Positions 14,570 through 23,061 of a DNA stretch of 64,000 nt are shown here, piece after piece. Position 1 is the stretch's first letter; each line of letters starts with the position of its first letter. Source of the stretch: Pseudomonas beijingensis (GTDB lineage Bacteria; Pseudomonadota; Gammaproteobacteria; Pseudomonadales; Pseudomonadaceae); assembly GCF_030687295.1 (NCBI RefSeq), contig NZ_CP117425.1:2670001-2734000 (forward strand), given 5' to 3'. Position numbers and translations under genes: made by a program. The notes below the pieces were generated by a model, which was not told the origin of the DNA, did not search any database, and worked only from the letters and a program-made list of their open reading frames with translations.

Positions 14570-15520
14570 TCAGCGATGAACCACGCCGGGCAGCACGCAG
14601 AGCATCTCGTACAGCAGGTTGGCGCCCAGCAGCGAGGTGTTGCCGGTGGTGTCGTACGGCGGCGAGACTTCTACCAGATCGCAACCGACCAGGTCGAGGC
14701 CCTGGCAGCCACGCACGATTTCGATCGCCTGGATGGTGGTCAGGCCGCCGATTTCCGGGGTGCCGGTGCCGGGTGCCCAGGCCGGGTCGATGCCGTCGAT
14801 GTCGAAGCTCAGGTACACCGGGCCGCCGCCGACTTTCTCACGCACTTCGGCCATCAGCGGTGCCAGGGACTTGTGCCAGCACTCTTCGGCCTGGACCACG
14901 CGGAAACCCTGGTTGCGACTCCAGTTGAAATCATCGGCGGTGTAGCCCTGGGCCCGCAGGCCGATCTGCACCACGCGGTCGCAATCGAGCAGGCCTTCTT
15001 CCACGGCGCGTCGGAAGGTGGTGCCATGGGCGATTTTCTCGCCGAACATGTGGTCGTTCACATCGGCATGGGCGTCGATGTGCACCAAGCCGACCTTGCC
15101 GTGTTTCTTGTGGATCGCCCGCAGGATCGGCAGGGTGATGGTGTGGTCGCCGCCCAGGGTCAGGGGGATGACGTTGTGTTCGAGGATCTTGTGGTACGAC
15201 TCTTCGATGATCCGCACCGCGTCCAGCAGGTTGAAGGTGTTGATCGCCACATCACCGATGTCCGCCACTGACAGCGAATCGAATGGCGCGGCGCCGGTGG
15301 CCATGTTGTAGGGGCGGATCATCACGGATTCGGCGCGGATTTCGCGGGGGCCGAAGCGGGTGCCGGCGCGCAGGGAGGTGCCGATGTCCAGCGGCACGCC
15401 GACGAAGGCAGCGTCGAGGCCGGCAGCGGTTTGCAAATGAGGAAGTCGCATCATGGTGGCGATGCCGCCGAAGCGCGGCATTTCGTTGCCGCCCAGTGGT
15501 TGGTGAAGAATCTTGTCCAC
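14570..15520 (-). CDS. gbuA: Guanidinobutyrase (ureohydrolase)
   Basis: GbuA hydrolyses 4-guanidinobutyrate to 4-aminobutyrate and urea, a step of arginine/agmatine-linked catabolism in the cytosol. The 316-residue sequence has all ureohydrolase manganese ligands: His126 in GGDHT, Asp149, His151 and Asp153 in DAHAD, and Asp240 and Asp242 in SFDIDGIDPA. The start MDKILHQPLGGNEMPRFGGI is that of P. aeruginosa GbuA. It heads an operon with the SnoaL-like gene and the NCS1 permease, and is divergent from the LysR gene gbuR, its expected activator. A LysR-type site lies between them at 15605-15628. Confidence 0.95.
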   Translation of the reverse strand: MDKILHQPLGGNEMPRFGGIATMMRLPHLQTAAGLDAAFVGVPLDIGTSLRAGTRFGPREIRAESVMIRPYNMATGAAPFDSLSVADIGDVAINTFNLLDAVRIIEESYHKILEHNVIPLTLGGDHTITLPILRAIHKKHGKVGLVHIDAHADVNDHMFGEKIAHGTTFRRAVEEGLLDCDRVVQIGLRAQGYTADDFNWSRNQGFRVVQAEECWHKSLAPLMAEVREKVGGGPVYLSFDIDGIDPAWAPGTGTPEIGGLTTIQAIEIVRGCQGLDLVGCDLVEVSPPYDTTGNTSLLGANLLYEMLCVLPGVVHR

Positions 15521-15604
15521 GGGTAGGGCCTCATCGTTGTTTTATTTATCAGGGGCCGATTCTGCGAAAAGCTTTTGCCGTGAAGAATCGCTGGCGGCAA
15601 ATAC

Positions 15605-15628
15605 TTAGTTCAGATTTTTCTAAACTAA
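15605..15628. promoter_or_regulatory. LysR-type (GbuR) binding site between gbuA and gbuR
   Basis: TTAGTT and AACTAA form a perfect inverted repeat separated by 12 bases. Within it TTAG-N11-CTAA fits the LysR T-N11-A rule. It lies 85 bases upstream of the gbuA start codon, a usual place for a LysR activator site. GbuR is the adjacent candidate protein. Inferred from pattern and position. Confidence 0.6.
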
Positions 15629-15674
15629 TGCGCGGTGGGGCGATAGACTCGCGATTGATCTGATGAGGTGAAAT

Positions 15675-15776
15675 GGTGGGAGCAAGCCTGCGGGAGCAAG
15701 GCTTGCCCGCGATGACGTTCATGCGGTTTCCTCTGGAACCGAGGCCCCTGTATCGCGAGCAAGCTTTGCTCCCACA
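15675..15776. repeat. REP pair (family A) in the gbuA-gbuR intergenic region
   Basis: An inverted pair (GGGAGCAAGGCTTGCCCGCG and its diverged partner ending TTTGCTCCCACA) lies between the GbuR site and the gbuR start. This is unusual, since REPs more often follow genes. Confidence 0.8.
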
Positions 15777-15831
15777 GATAAATCCCTTCGCCACAGAGTT
15801 TGCAGTGTCCTGTCTGTACTTGGAGTTTCCC

Positions 15832-16725
15832 ATGGCCAACGCTCTACCCGACCTGAAACTGCTGCGCATTTTCGTCAGCGTGGTCCGGCACCAGGGGTTC
15901 GCCAATGCCCAGCACGAGCTCAATCTGTCCACGTCGGCCATCAGCACCTACATGAGCCAGTTGGAATCGGCCTTGGGCCTGGTGCTGTGTCATCGCGGCC
16001 GGGGCGGGTTCAGCCTGACCAGCAAGGGCGAGTTGTTCCACCAGGAAACCCTGCGCCTGTTGGGCGAGCTCGAAGGGTTCGAGCAATACGCCGCCGCGCT
16101 CAAGGGGGAACTGCGCGGCACGTTGAATCTGGGGGTAATCGACTCGACGGTCAGCGACAAGGCCTTGCCGTTCGCCGAAGCCATCGGTGCCTACAGCCAG
16201 GAGCATCCGGCGGTGCATTTGCATCTATCCGTCATGAGCCCTTACGAGCTGCAACTCGGCGTCCAGGACAACCGCCTGGACCTGGCCATCGGTGCGTTTT
16301 CCACGCGCATGAGCGGGCTGGTCTACATGCCGCTGTACCGCGAGCAGCACTGGTTGTATTGCAGCAACCGCCACCCGTTGTTCAACGAGCGGCGCATTCC
16401 TGAACAAGTCATCACCCAGCAGCGCATGGTCGGGCGCGGTTACTGGAGCCAGGCTGAACTGGCCCGCCACGGCTTCAAGCACAGCGCGGCGACGGTGGAG
16501 AGCATGGAGGCGCAGTTGATCCTGGTGCTGTCCGGTGCCTATGTCGGTTACTTGCCTGAGCACTACGCCCAGGCTTGGGTCGACAAGGGCGACTTGCGCG
16601 TGCTGCTGCCGGCGACCTTCGGCTATCAGGCGCCGTTTTCGATGATCGTGCGCCGTGGTCGCAGCCGCGAGCCGTTGATCCAGACCTTCCGTGACTTGCT
16701 CAAAGCTCAACTGAATCAGGCCTGA
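15832..16725 (+). CDS. gbuR: LysR-family regulator of guanidinobutyrate use
   Basis: The 297-residue protein is a LysR regulator: the HTH lies at residues about 5-65 (LPDLKLLRIFVSVVRHQGFA..LNLSTSAISTYMSQLE), followed by a periplasmic-binding-like effector domain. Its position divergent from gbuA matches PA1422 gbuR, the activator of gbuA in response to 4-guanidinobutyrate. I start at the ATG at 15832; the open frame extends upstream only through the REP pair. The downstream DTW-domain gene begins two bases after its stop. Confidence 0.88.
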   Translation: MANALPDLKLLRIFVSVVRHQGFANAQHELNLSTSAISTYMSQLESALGLVLCHRGRGGFSLTSKGELFHQETLRLLGELEGFEQYAAALKGELRGTLNLGVIDSTVSDKALPFAEAIGAYSQEHPAVHLHLSVMSPYELQLGVQDNRLDLAIGAFSTRMSGLVYMPLYREQHWLYCSNRHPLFNERRIPEQVITQQRMVGRGYWSQAELARHGFKHSAATVESMEAQLILVLSGAYVGYLPEHYAQAWVDKGDLRVLLPATFGYQAPFSMIVRRGRSREPLIQTFRDLLKAQLNQA

Positions 16726-16727
16726 CC

Positions 16728-17324
16728 ATGTCCAGAATCCAATGCCCGCGTTGCCAACGACCGCAAAGCCATTGCCTGTGCCCGTTGATTCCCAGCCTCG
16801 ACAGCCGCACCCGCGTCTTGCTGCTGCAGCATCCCAGCGAAGTGGACCATGCCTTGAACACCGCCCGGCTGGCGGCGTTGGGGCTGCGCAATGCCGAGCT
16901 GATCGTGGGCGAGGTGTTCGAGGATTTGCCCCGGTTGCTCGATCAGCCGGGTTATCAGGCGCGGTTGTTGTTTCCCGCTGATGATGCGCAGCCGCTGCAC
17001 GCCTACGAGCCGTCCGATGAGCCGCTGCTGTTGGTCGTACCCGACGGTACCTGGCGCAAGGCGCGCAAGTTGCTGCACCTCAACCCGCTGCTGGCGGCAC
17101 TGCCGAGGGTGACGTTGGCGGAGGGCGGTGTGTCCCGCTACCGCTTGCGCAAGGCGCCCGGGCCGGGGGCGTTGTCGACGGTGGAGGCGATTGTCCAGGC
17201 GTTGCAAGTCCTGGAAGCGCCAGAGAGCTTCGAACCTTTGTTGAGGCCGTTCGAGGCGTTGATCGAGGGGCAGATTGCGGCGATGGGGGCGGAAACGTTT
17301 CGGCGTAATCATGCTGAAAAATAG
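16728..17324 (+). CDS. tapT: DTW-domain tRNA-uridine aminocarboxypropyltransferase
   Basis: The 198-residue protein has the DTW family layout: an N-terminal zinc-type Cys cluster (CPRCQRPQSHCLCP), an HPSE motif near residue 35, and the DGTW signature at residues 106-109. E. coli TapT (YfiP), of this family, adds the 3-amino-3-carboxypropyl group to U47 of tRNAs using S-adenosylmethionine. The ATG lies two bases after the gbuR stop, so translation is probably coupled, although no functional link to arginine catabolism is evident. Confidence 0.85.
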   Translation: MSRIQCPRCQRPQSHCLCPLIPSLDSRTRVLLLQHPSEVDHALNTARLAALGLRNAELIVGEVFEDLPRLLDQPGYQARLLFPADDAQPLHAYEPSDEPLLLVVPDGTWRKARKLLHLNPLLAALPRVTLAEGGVSRYRLRKAPGPGALSTVEAIVQALQVLEAPESFEPLLRPFEALIEGQIAAMGAETFRRNHAEK

Positions 17325-17342
17325 GGTGTGGTTGCCGGCCTC

Positions 17343-17438
17343 ATCGCGAGCAAGCTCGCTCCCACAGTTGATCTTCTGTGCCCACAAAATGTGTGATCAG
17401 CACAGGCCACTGTGGGAGCGAGCTTGCTCGCGATAGCG
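17343..17438. repeat. REP pair (family A, tail-out orientation)
   Basis: ATCGCGAGCAAGCTCGCTCC and its inverse TGTGGGAGCGAGCTTGCTCG are separated by about 50 bases. They lie between the convergent tapT and lapC-like genes. Confidence 0.85.
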
Positions 17439-17471
17439 GTAGAACAATCAATGAAAGTCTCAGCTCAAGGC

Positions 17472-18836
17472 TTACCGCTCGCGCATCGCCTCGGTCCGCG
17501 CCTTCAACACTGGCTTGAGCAGGTAATCCAGGACACTTTTCTCCCCGGTGATGATGTCCACTGTCGCGACCATCCCCGGAATGATCAGCAACGGCTTGGC
17601 ATCCCCGCCCAAGTGGTTTTTGTCGGTGCGCACCTGGATCAGGTAGAAGCTGTTGCCCTTGTCATCGGTAATGGTGTCGGCGCCAATCAGTTCGAGCTTG
17701 GCACTGAGCCCGCCATAGATCGTGTAGTCGTAGGCGCTGAACTTGACCATGGCTTTCTGGCCCGGGTGCAGGAACGCCACGTCTTGGGGGCGGACCTTGG
17801 CTTCGATCAGCAGGTTGTCTTCCAGGGGCACGATTTCCACCATGTCATTGCCCGGCTGCACCACGCCGCCGATGGTGTTGACCTTCAGTTGCTTGATCAC
17901 CCCATGCACCGGCGAGACCACGGTTGTACGGGTCACGCGGTCGTCGATGGCGATGCTCGATGCGGTGATCTTCGACAGTTCGGTGCGTTTCTCGTTGAGG
18001 TCCTTGGCCGCCTCGGAGCGGAAGGTCTGTTCCGATTCGTCGATCTTGCTCTTGATCTCGTTGATCGCCGATTCGGCCCGGGGAATCGCCAGGGTGGTGG
18101 CGTTGAGCGAACCGCGGATCTCCACCGCGCTGCGCTTGAGCCGCAGGATCTCCACCGGCGATACCGCTCCGGTGCGCACCAAGGGGGCGGACATGTTCAT
18201 TTCTTCCTGCAGCAAGGCCAGGGCGGAGCTGAACTGACCTTGCTTGGAGCGAAACTCTGCCAGTTCCTGGGTCTTCTGCCGCAGTTGTTCGGTCAGGGTG
18301 CGTTGTTCGCTGGCCAGGCGCCGCTGGCGTTGTTCATACAGCGAGCGCTCGTCCTCGGCCACTTGCGGGGCCTTGGCGGTGACCTCTGCCGAAAGCGCGA
18401 ACGGCCGCCCCTCGGCCTCGGCCGACAGGCGCTCGACCTGGGCTGTCAGCGCATAGCGGTCAGCCTCGCTCTCGCCCTTGTTCGACAGGAACCGTGTATC
18501 GTCCAGACGCAGCAGGGTGTCGCCCTTGTTCACCATTTGGCCTTCGCGCACGAATATCTCGGTGACGATGCCGCCCTCCAGGTTCTGGATCACCTGGATC
18601 TTGCTTGACGGAATCGCCTTGCCTTCGCCGGTGGTGACTTCCTGCAAGACCGCAAACTTTGCCCAGACCAGCCCGCTGACGATCAACCCGGCCGCCAGCC
18701 ACACGGTAACCCGCGAGCGCCGGGGCGAATCCTGCAGCGTGGCGCCGGCAGTTTCCGGCATGAACTCGCTTTCGGCGCTTTTGCTGAAACTGCCGAAGTA
18801 GCTTCGGGCGGCTGAATCCGGGGTTTGAGCAGACAT
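17472..18836 (-). CDS. Type I secretion membrane fusion protein, LapC/HlyD family
   Basis: The 454-residue periplasmic adaptor links the inner-membrane ABC transporter to a TolC-type outer-membrane pore. It has a cytosolic head, one membrane helix at about residues 45-62 (VTVWLAAGLIVSGLVWA), a biotinyl-lipoyl-like region (QNLEGGIVTEIFVREGQ), a long coiled coil (about 115-300), and a C-terminal HlyD barrel (VSPVHGVIKQLKVNTIGGVV). I start at MSAQTPDS (18836). Together with the lapB- and lapE-like genes it forms the exporter for the adhesin at 23062. Whether it is the Lap or Map copy cannot be told here. Confidence 0.9.
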   Translation of the reverse strand: MSAQTPDSAARSYFGSFSKSAESEFMPETAGATLQDSPRRSRVTVWLAAGLIVSGLVWAKFAVLQEVTTGEGKAIPSSKIQVIQNLEGGIVTEIFVREGQMVNKGDTLLRLDDTRFLSNKGESEADRYALTAQVERLSAEAEGRPFALSAEVTAKAPQVAEDERSLYEQRQRRLASEQRTLTEQLRQKTQELAEFRSKQGQFSSALALLQEEMNMSAPLVRTGAVSPVEILRLKRSAVEIRGSLNATTLAIPRAESAINEIKSKIDESEQTFRSEAAKDLNEKRTELSKITASSIAIDDRVTRTTVVSPVHGVIKQLKVNTIGGVVQPGNDMVEIVPLEDNLLIEAKVRPQDVAFLHPGQKAMVKFSAYDYTIYGGLSAKLELIGADTITDDKGNSFYLIQVRTDKNHLGGDAKPLLIIPGMVATVDIITGEKSVLDYLLKPVLKARTEAMRER

Positions 18837-18901
18837 GGGGCGGTACCCGTTGGTTAAGTGAAATAAAGCCGAACACACATCTGTGGCTTGAAAGAGGTAT
18901 C

Positions 18902-19038
18902 TGTGGGAGCAAGGCTTTTGTGGGAGCAAGGCTTGCCCGCGATACAGGCGCCTCGGTTCCAGTGAGACCGCATCAGCTTCATCGCGGGCAAGCCTTGCTC
19001 CCACACAAACCTGTTCCCACACAAACCTTGCTCCCACA
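18902..19038. repeat. REP cluster (family A) between exporter genes
   Basis: An inverted pair (TGTGGGAGCAAGGCTTGCCC and its partner) is extended on both sides by partial copies (CTGTGGGAGCAAGGCTTTTG; AACCTTGCTCCCACAGG). It sits inside the presumed lapB-lapC operon, where it could lower or uncouple lapC expression. Confidence 0.8.
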
Positions 19039-19055
19039 GGTTGCTGTGTTGGCAG

Positions 19056-21206
19056 CTATACCGCTGCGGAGCCTACCCGTCCCTTGCGCAGGGCATCGAT
19101 CACCGCGTCCTTCGGTCCATCCGCCACGATCCGGCCGTTATCCAGCACCACCAGGCGGTCCACCAGGCTCAGCATCGAGGTGCGGTGGGTGACCAGCAGC
19201 ACGGTCTTGCCCTGCACGTGGGTGTGAAGCTTCTGCCGCAAAACGTCTTCACTGCTGTTGTCCATGGCGCTGGTGGGTTCGTCCAGCAGCAGGATCGGTG
19301 GGTCGAGCAGCAAGGCCCGGGCCAGCAGCACGGCTTGGCGTTGGCCGCCGGACAGCAGCTGCCCGCGCTCGCCCACCGGCCGGTCAAAACCTTGGGGGTG
19401 CTGGCGCGCCAGTTCGGTGACACCGGTCAGCTCCGCCACTTCCAGCATGCGCGTATCACTGATGTAGCGGGCGCCCAGGGTGAGATTATCCCGCAGGCTG
19501 CCGGCCAGCAGCGGCAGGTCATGGGCGACGTAGCCGATCTGTTGGCGCAGGTCGGCGACGTCCAGTTGCCGCAGGTCCAGCCCGTCCAGCAGCAACTGGC
19601 CTTCCTCTGGTGCATAGAAACCCATCACCAGGCGCGCCAGGGTGCTCTTGCCCGAGCCGCTGCGGCCGATGATCCCGACCCGTTCGCCGGGCTTGAGGCT
19701 GAAGCTGACGTTCGCCAGCGCCGGGGCGCTCTGGCCGTTGTAGTGGAAGGTCACGCCGCTGACGTCCAGTGCGCCCTGCAACTGGGTGCGATCCAGCGGC
19801 CGCTGCTTGGCGTCACGCTCCTGGGGCAACGCCATCAGGGCGTCGGTGCTGCGCATAGTGAGCTGGGCTTGCTGGTAGCGGGTGATCAGCCCGGCGATCT
19901 GCCCGAGGGGGGCGAGGACCCGGCTGCCGAGCATGTAGGTCGCCACCAGCGCGCCGACGCTGAGGTTGCCGGCGATGATGCTGTAGACCCCGGCGACGAT
20001 GGTCGCCATGCCCGCCAGTTGTTGCAGGAACAAGGTGCCGTTGGTCGCCAGCGCCGAGAGGTTGCGCGCATGGCTGTCCAGGCGGGTGAGGGCGCCGTGG
20101 GTGCTTTCCCATTGATGCTGGCGCTCGCTTTCGGCGCTGCAGGCCTTGAGGGTTTCCAGGCCGCCGAGGGTTTCGATCAGCAGGGCCTGGCGCTGGGCGC
20201 CGAGGGCCAGGCTTTTTTCCACGGTGTCGCGCAGGCGCGCCTGGATGATCATCGCGAAAACAATGGTGATGGGAAACGCCACCACGGGAATCACCACCAG
20301 CCAGCCGCCCAGCAGGCCGATCACGACTAGCATCAGCAGGGCGAAGGGCAGGTCGATCAGGCTGGTGAGGGTCACCGCCGTGAGGAATTCGCGCAGGCCC
20401 TGAAAGTCGTGGATGCTCTGGGCGAAGCCGCCGATGGTCACCGGCTTGGCCTTCATCGCCATGCCGGTGATGCGTTCGAACAGCGTCGCGGAAAGAATCA
20501 CGTCGGTTTTCTTGCCGGCGGTGTCCAGCAGATGGGCGCGTACCACCCGCAGCACCAGTTCGAAACCGGTGCCGATCAACAGCCCCACGGCCAGCACCCA
20601 CAAGGTCGACGTGGCCTGGTTCGGCACCACGCGGTCGTAGGTCTGCATGACGAACAGCGGCACCATCAGCCCCAGCAGGTTGATCAGGAAACTCGCCAGG
20701 ATCGCGTCGCTGTACAGCCAGCGCGACAGTTTCAGGGTGTCGCGAAACCACGCCTCGACCCGTGGCACCAGCGGGGCGCGCAGGTCTTCGAGTTCATGAC
20801 GCGGCCGGGCGAATAGCGCCTGGCCGCTGTAATCGTTGGTCAGTTCCTCGCGGCTGACCCACTGTTCGCCACCCTCGGCTTCGCTGGGCAGGATCAGTGC
20901 CTTGCCATCTTCGCCCCAGCGCCGCAATACCGCGCAGCGCCCACCCGCCAGGATCAGCATCACCGGCAGGTTCAGGGGGGAGATGTCCGCCAGCTCACGA
21001 CGCAGCAGCCGCGCCTGCAAGCTCGCCCGGGCCGCTGCGCGGGGCAGCAGGTCCAGGCTCAAGCGTTGGTGCGCCATAGGGAGCCCGGCGCTGAGGCTGG
21101 CGCGACTGACCGTCGCGCCATGGAGTTTGCAGAGGATCAGCAGGCCGTCCAGCAAGGGATCATCGAAGTTCAGGCGCGGATCGGCGCCGGGGATTGTGGG
21201 TTCCAT
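19056..21206 (-). CDS. Type I secretion ABC transporter, LapB family
   Basis: The 716-residue protein exports the adjacent adhesin. An N-terminal C39-like domain (about 1-140) is followed by six membrane helices (about 165-450) and an ATPase domain: Walker A GRSGSGKST near residue 513, signature LSGGQRQAVLLARALL, Walker B ILLLDEPTSAMD, and switch His in LLVTHRTS. I start at MEPTIPGADPRLNFDDPLLDG on homology; an upstream in-frame ATG at 21230 would add eight residues, and neither start has a clear ribosome site. The preceding lapE-like gene ends 39 bases upstream, so they are co-transcribed. Confidence 0.92.
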   Translation of the reverse strand: MEPTIPGADPRLNFDDPLLDGLLILCKLHGATVSRASLSAGLPMAHQRLSLDLLPRAAARASLQARLLRRELADISPLNLPVMLILAGGRCAVLRRWGEDGKALILPSEAEGGEQWVSREELTNDYSGQALFARPRHELEDLRAPLVPRVEAWFRDTLKLSRWLYSDAILASFLINLLGLMVPLFVMQTYDRVVPNQATSTLWVLAVGLLIGTGFELVLRVVRAHLLDTAGKKTDVILSATLFERITGMAMKAKPVTIGGFAQSIHDFQGLREFLTAVTLTSLIDLPFALLMLVVIGLLGGWLVVIPVVAFPITIVFAMIIQARLRDTVEKSLALGAQRQALLIETLGGLETLKACSAESERQHQWESTHGALTRLDSHARNLSALATNGTLFLQQLAGMATIVAGVYSIIAGNLSVGALVATYMLGSRVLAPLGQIAGLITRYQQAQLTMRSTDALMALPQERDAKQRPLDRTQLQGALDVSGVTFHYNGQSAPALANVSFSLKPGERVGIIGRSGSGKSTLARLVMGFYAPEEGQLLLDGLDLRQLDVADLRQQIGYVAHDLPLLAGSLRDNLTLGARYISDTRMLEVAELTGVTELARQHPQGFDRPVGERGQLLSGGQRQAVLLARALLLDPPILLLDEPTSAMDNSSEDVLRQKLHTHVQGKTVLLVTHRTSMLSLVDRLVVLDNGRIVADGPKDAVIDALRKGRVGSAAV

Positions 21207-21245
21207 GCTGGTCACGTCGGTCGCTCCCATTTGTGTGGAGGGGGG

Positions 21246-22605
21246 CTACTTCAGTTCCGGCAGCCGTGCCTGGTTCTTGACTTCGGTTTGCGCGACCGTA
21301 TCGGCAGGCAGCACGATCCGCTGTTTGTGCAACAGCAGGCCCATGTTCGCCAGCACCCGGTACATCGAGTACTCCTCGGTGTAACGCACTTCGGTGTAGC
21401 GACGGTTGGCGTTGTACAGCTCGTTTTCGCTGTCGAGCACGTCGAGCAAGGTCCGTTGGCCGAGACCGAACTGATCCTGGTACGCGGCGCGCACGCGGGA
21501 AGTGGTTTCGGCGTATTCGCGGGCGGTGGGGGTCTGTTTGCGGGCGTTGAGCATCGCGTTCCAGGCCAGGCGCGTGTCTTCGTTGAGCTGGCGCAGGGCA
21601 TTGTTGCGGATGTCCATGGCCTGGTTGATCTGGTGGGCGTTGGATGCCAGCCGTGCCTTGTCGCTGCCACCGCGGAACAGGTTGTAGTTCATCACCACGC
21701 CGACCCGCCAGTTGTTGTCGTGGCCTTCTTCGCCGCCGAGGTTGTTGTTGGCGCCCACCGCCGCTTCGGCATCGAAGCGCGGGTAGAACGGCGACTTCGC
21801 CACTTCATATTGGCTCTCGGCGGACTGTATGTCGGCCTGGGCCGATTTCAGGTAGGGGTTGTTATCCACCATGCTTTGCTGGGCTTCGCGCAGGTCGGCG
21901 GGGATTTCGCCTTTGGTCGAGGGCGGCGTTTCCAGCTCATCGGGCATGCGCCCGACCACGCTGTAGAAGTTCGCCTCGGCGTCGGCCAGGTCCACCTGGG
22001 CGGTGTCGTAGTTGTTTTCCGCCAGGGCGCGACGGGCATTGGACTGGTCGGAGTCGGCCGTACTGCCCACCCCGCGCTCGGTGCGCAAGCCGATCTGGTC
22101 GTTGACCCGCAGGTGCGCCTGCAGGTTGTTCTTGGCCAGGGTCACCAGCTCGCGACGCTTGAGCACTTCCAGGTAGACCTCGATGGTGCGCAGTGCCAGA
22201 TCCTGGGCAGTGCCCTGGGCGTAATAGGCCCGGGAGTTGACCACGCCTTGGGTGCGCTGCACTTCATTGGCGGTGTTGAAGCCGTCGAAGATCATCTGCC
22301 GCAAGCGCAGCTCCGATTGGGTGTAGGTCAGGATATTGGTGTGGTGGTTGCCTAGCGCCCGGGTGTTGGTGTTGTCGCTGTAGCCACGGCCATAACCGGC
22401 ATTGAGATCCACCGACGGGAAAAAGCCCCCTCTGGCGACCTTGACGTCTTTCATTGGCCGACAGACGGCTGTCCACCCGTTGCGCCAGTTCCGGGTGAGT
22501 CGCGATGGTGCTCTGGATCGCTTCGGTCAATGACATGGCCTGCGCCTGAGAAGAGCAGGCCATGGCCAGCAAAACCGCGCTGCAGAGGGGGGTTAGAACG
22601 CGCAT
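21246..22605 (-). pseudogene. TolC-family outer-membrane secretion protein (LapE type), frameshifted
   Basis: The outer-membrane component of the adhesin exporter is broken by one extra base. The first frame gives the signal peptide MRVLTPLCSAVLLAMACSSQ and then THPELAQRVDSRLSANE. The next frame continues DVKVARGGFFPSVDLNAGYG and runs intact to the C-terminus. Removing one A:T pair from the run at 22449-22451 restores a 452-residue TolC protein of normal LapE length. The rest of the sequence shows no decay, so a sequencing error or very recent mutation is likely. The ATG at 22605 has CAGGAG upstream. If the shift is real, adhesin export should fail unless another TolC protein substitutes. Confidence 0.88.
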
Positions 22606-23061
22606 GGGGTGCATCTCCTGAGGTCTGTAGTGCTTCGCTTGTCGCCAAAATATTGACGTGTTTAAGATCAAAACCGTTTCAACCTTGTAACAACACAGCT
22701 AAGAACATCCTGAGCAAAACCTAAGAAGAATTTCTCATAAGACTTATTCCGAAAAAAACTTATGTACTTAAAAAAAAACCGGCACATTGTTCAAAGCGAA
22801 AGCCTTTGAATCTGCGGGTTCTGACGGATTTTAGGCGTCAATAAAAGTTCCATTCAGATTTTTAAGCGACGTGAAGAAGTGCCGAAAGGGCGATGTGAGA
22901 AGCGGGTTTTTGTGACGGTTTTTTGTCGTTTAGGCGAAATGCCAGCACCTTCTGCTTTCCCGAAAGCTGGCAGATTTTCCAGCTTTTTTGGTCGCCAAAC
23001 CTAAGGACGAATTCTTCACCCAGACAGGTGCCGATTGCGGTCGGCAACGGAGGAAATGCAC
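22606..23061. promoter_or_regulatory. Divergent adhesin/exporter promoter region with FleQ-like sites
   Basis: This 456-base AT-rich region separates the lapE-like gene from the adhesin gene. Two sequences resemble the FleQ box GTCAATAAATTGAC: on the minus strand GTCAATATTTTGGC (22644-22657, 11 of 14) and on the plus strand GTCAATAAAAGTTC (22837-22850). FleQ controls LapA-type adhesin genes in pseudomonads in response to cyclic di-GMP, so such sites are expected. The matches are imperfect and unproven. GGAGG at 23049-23053 serves the adhesin start. Confidence 0.4.
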
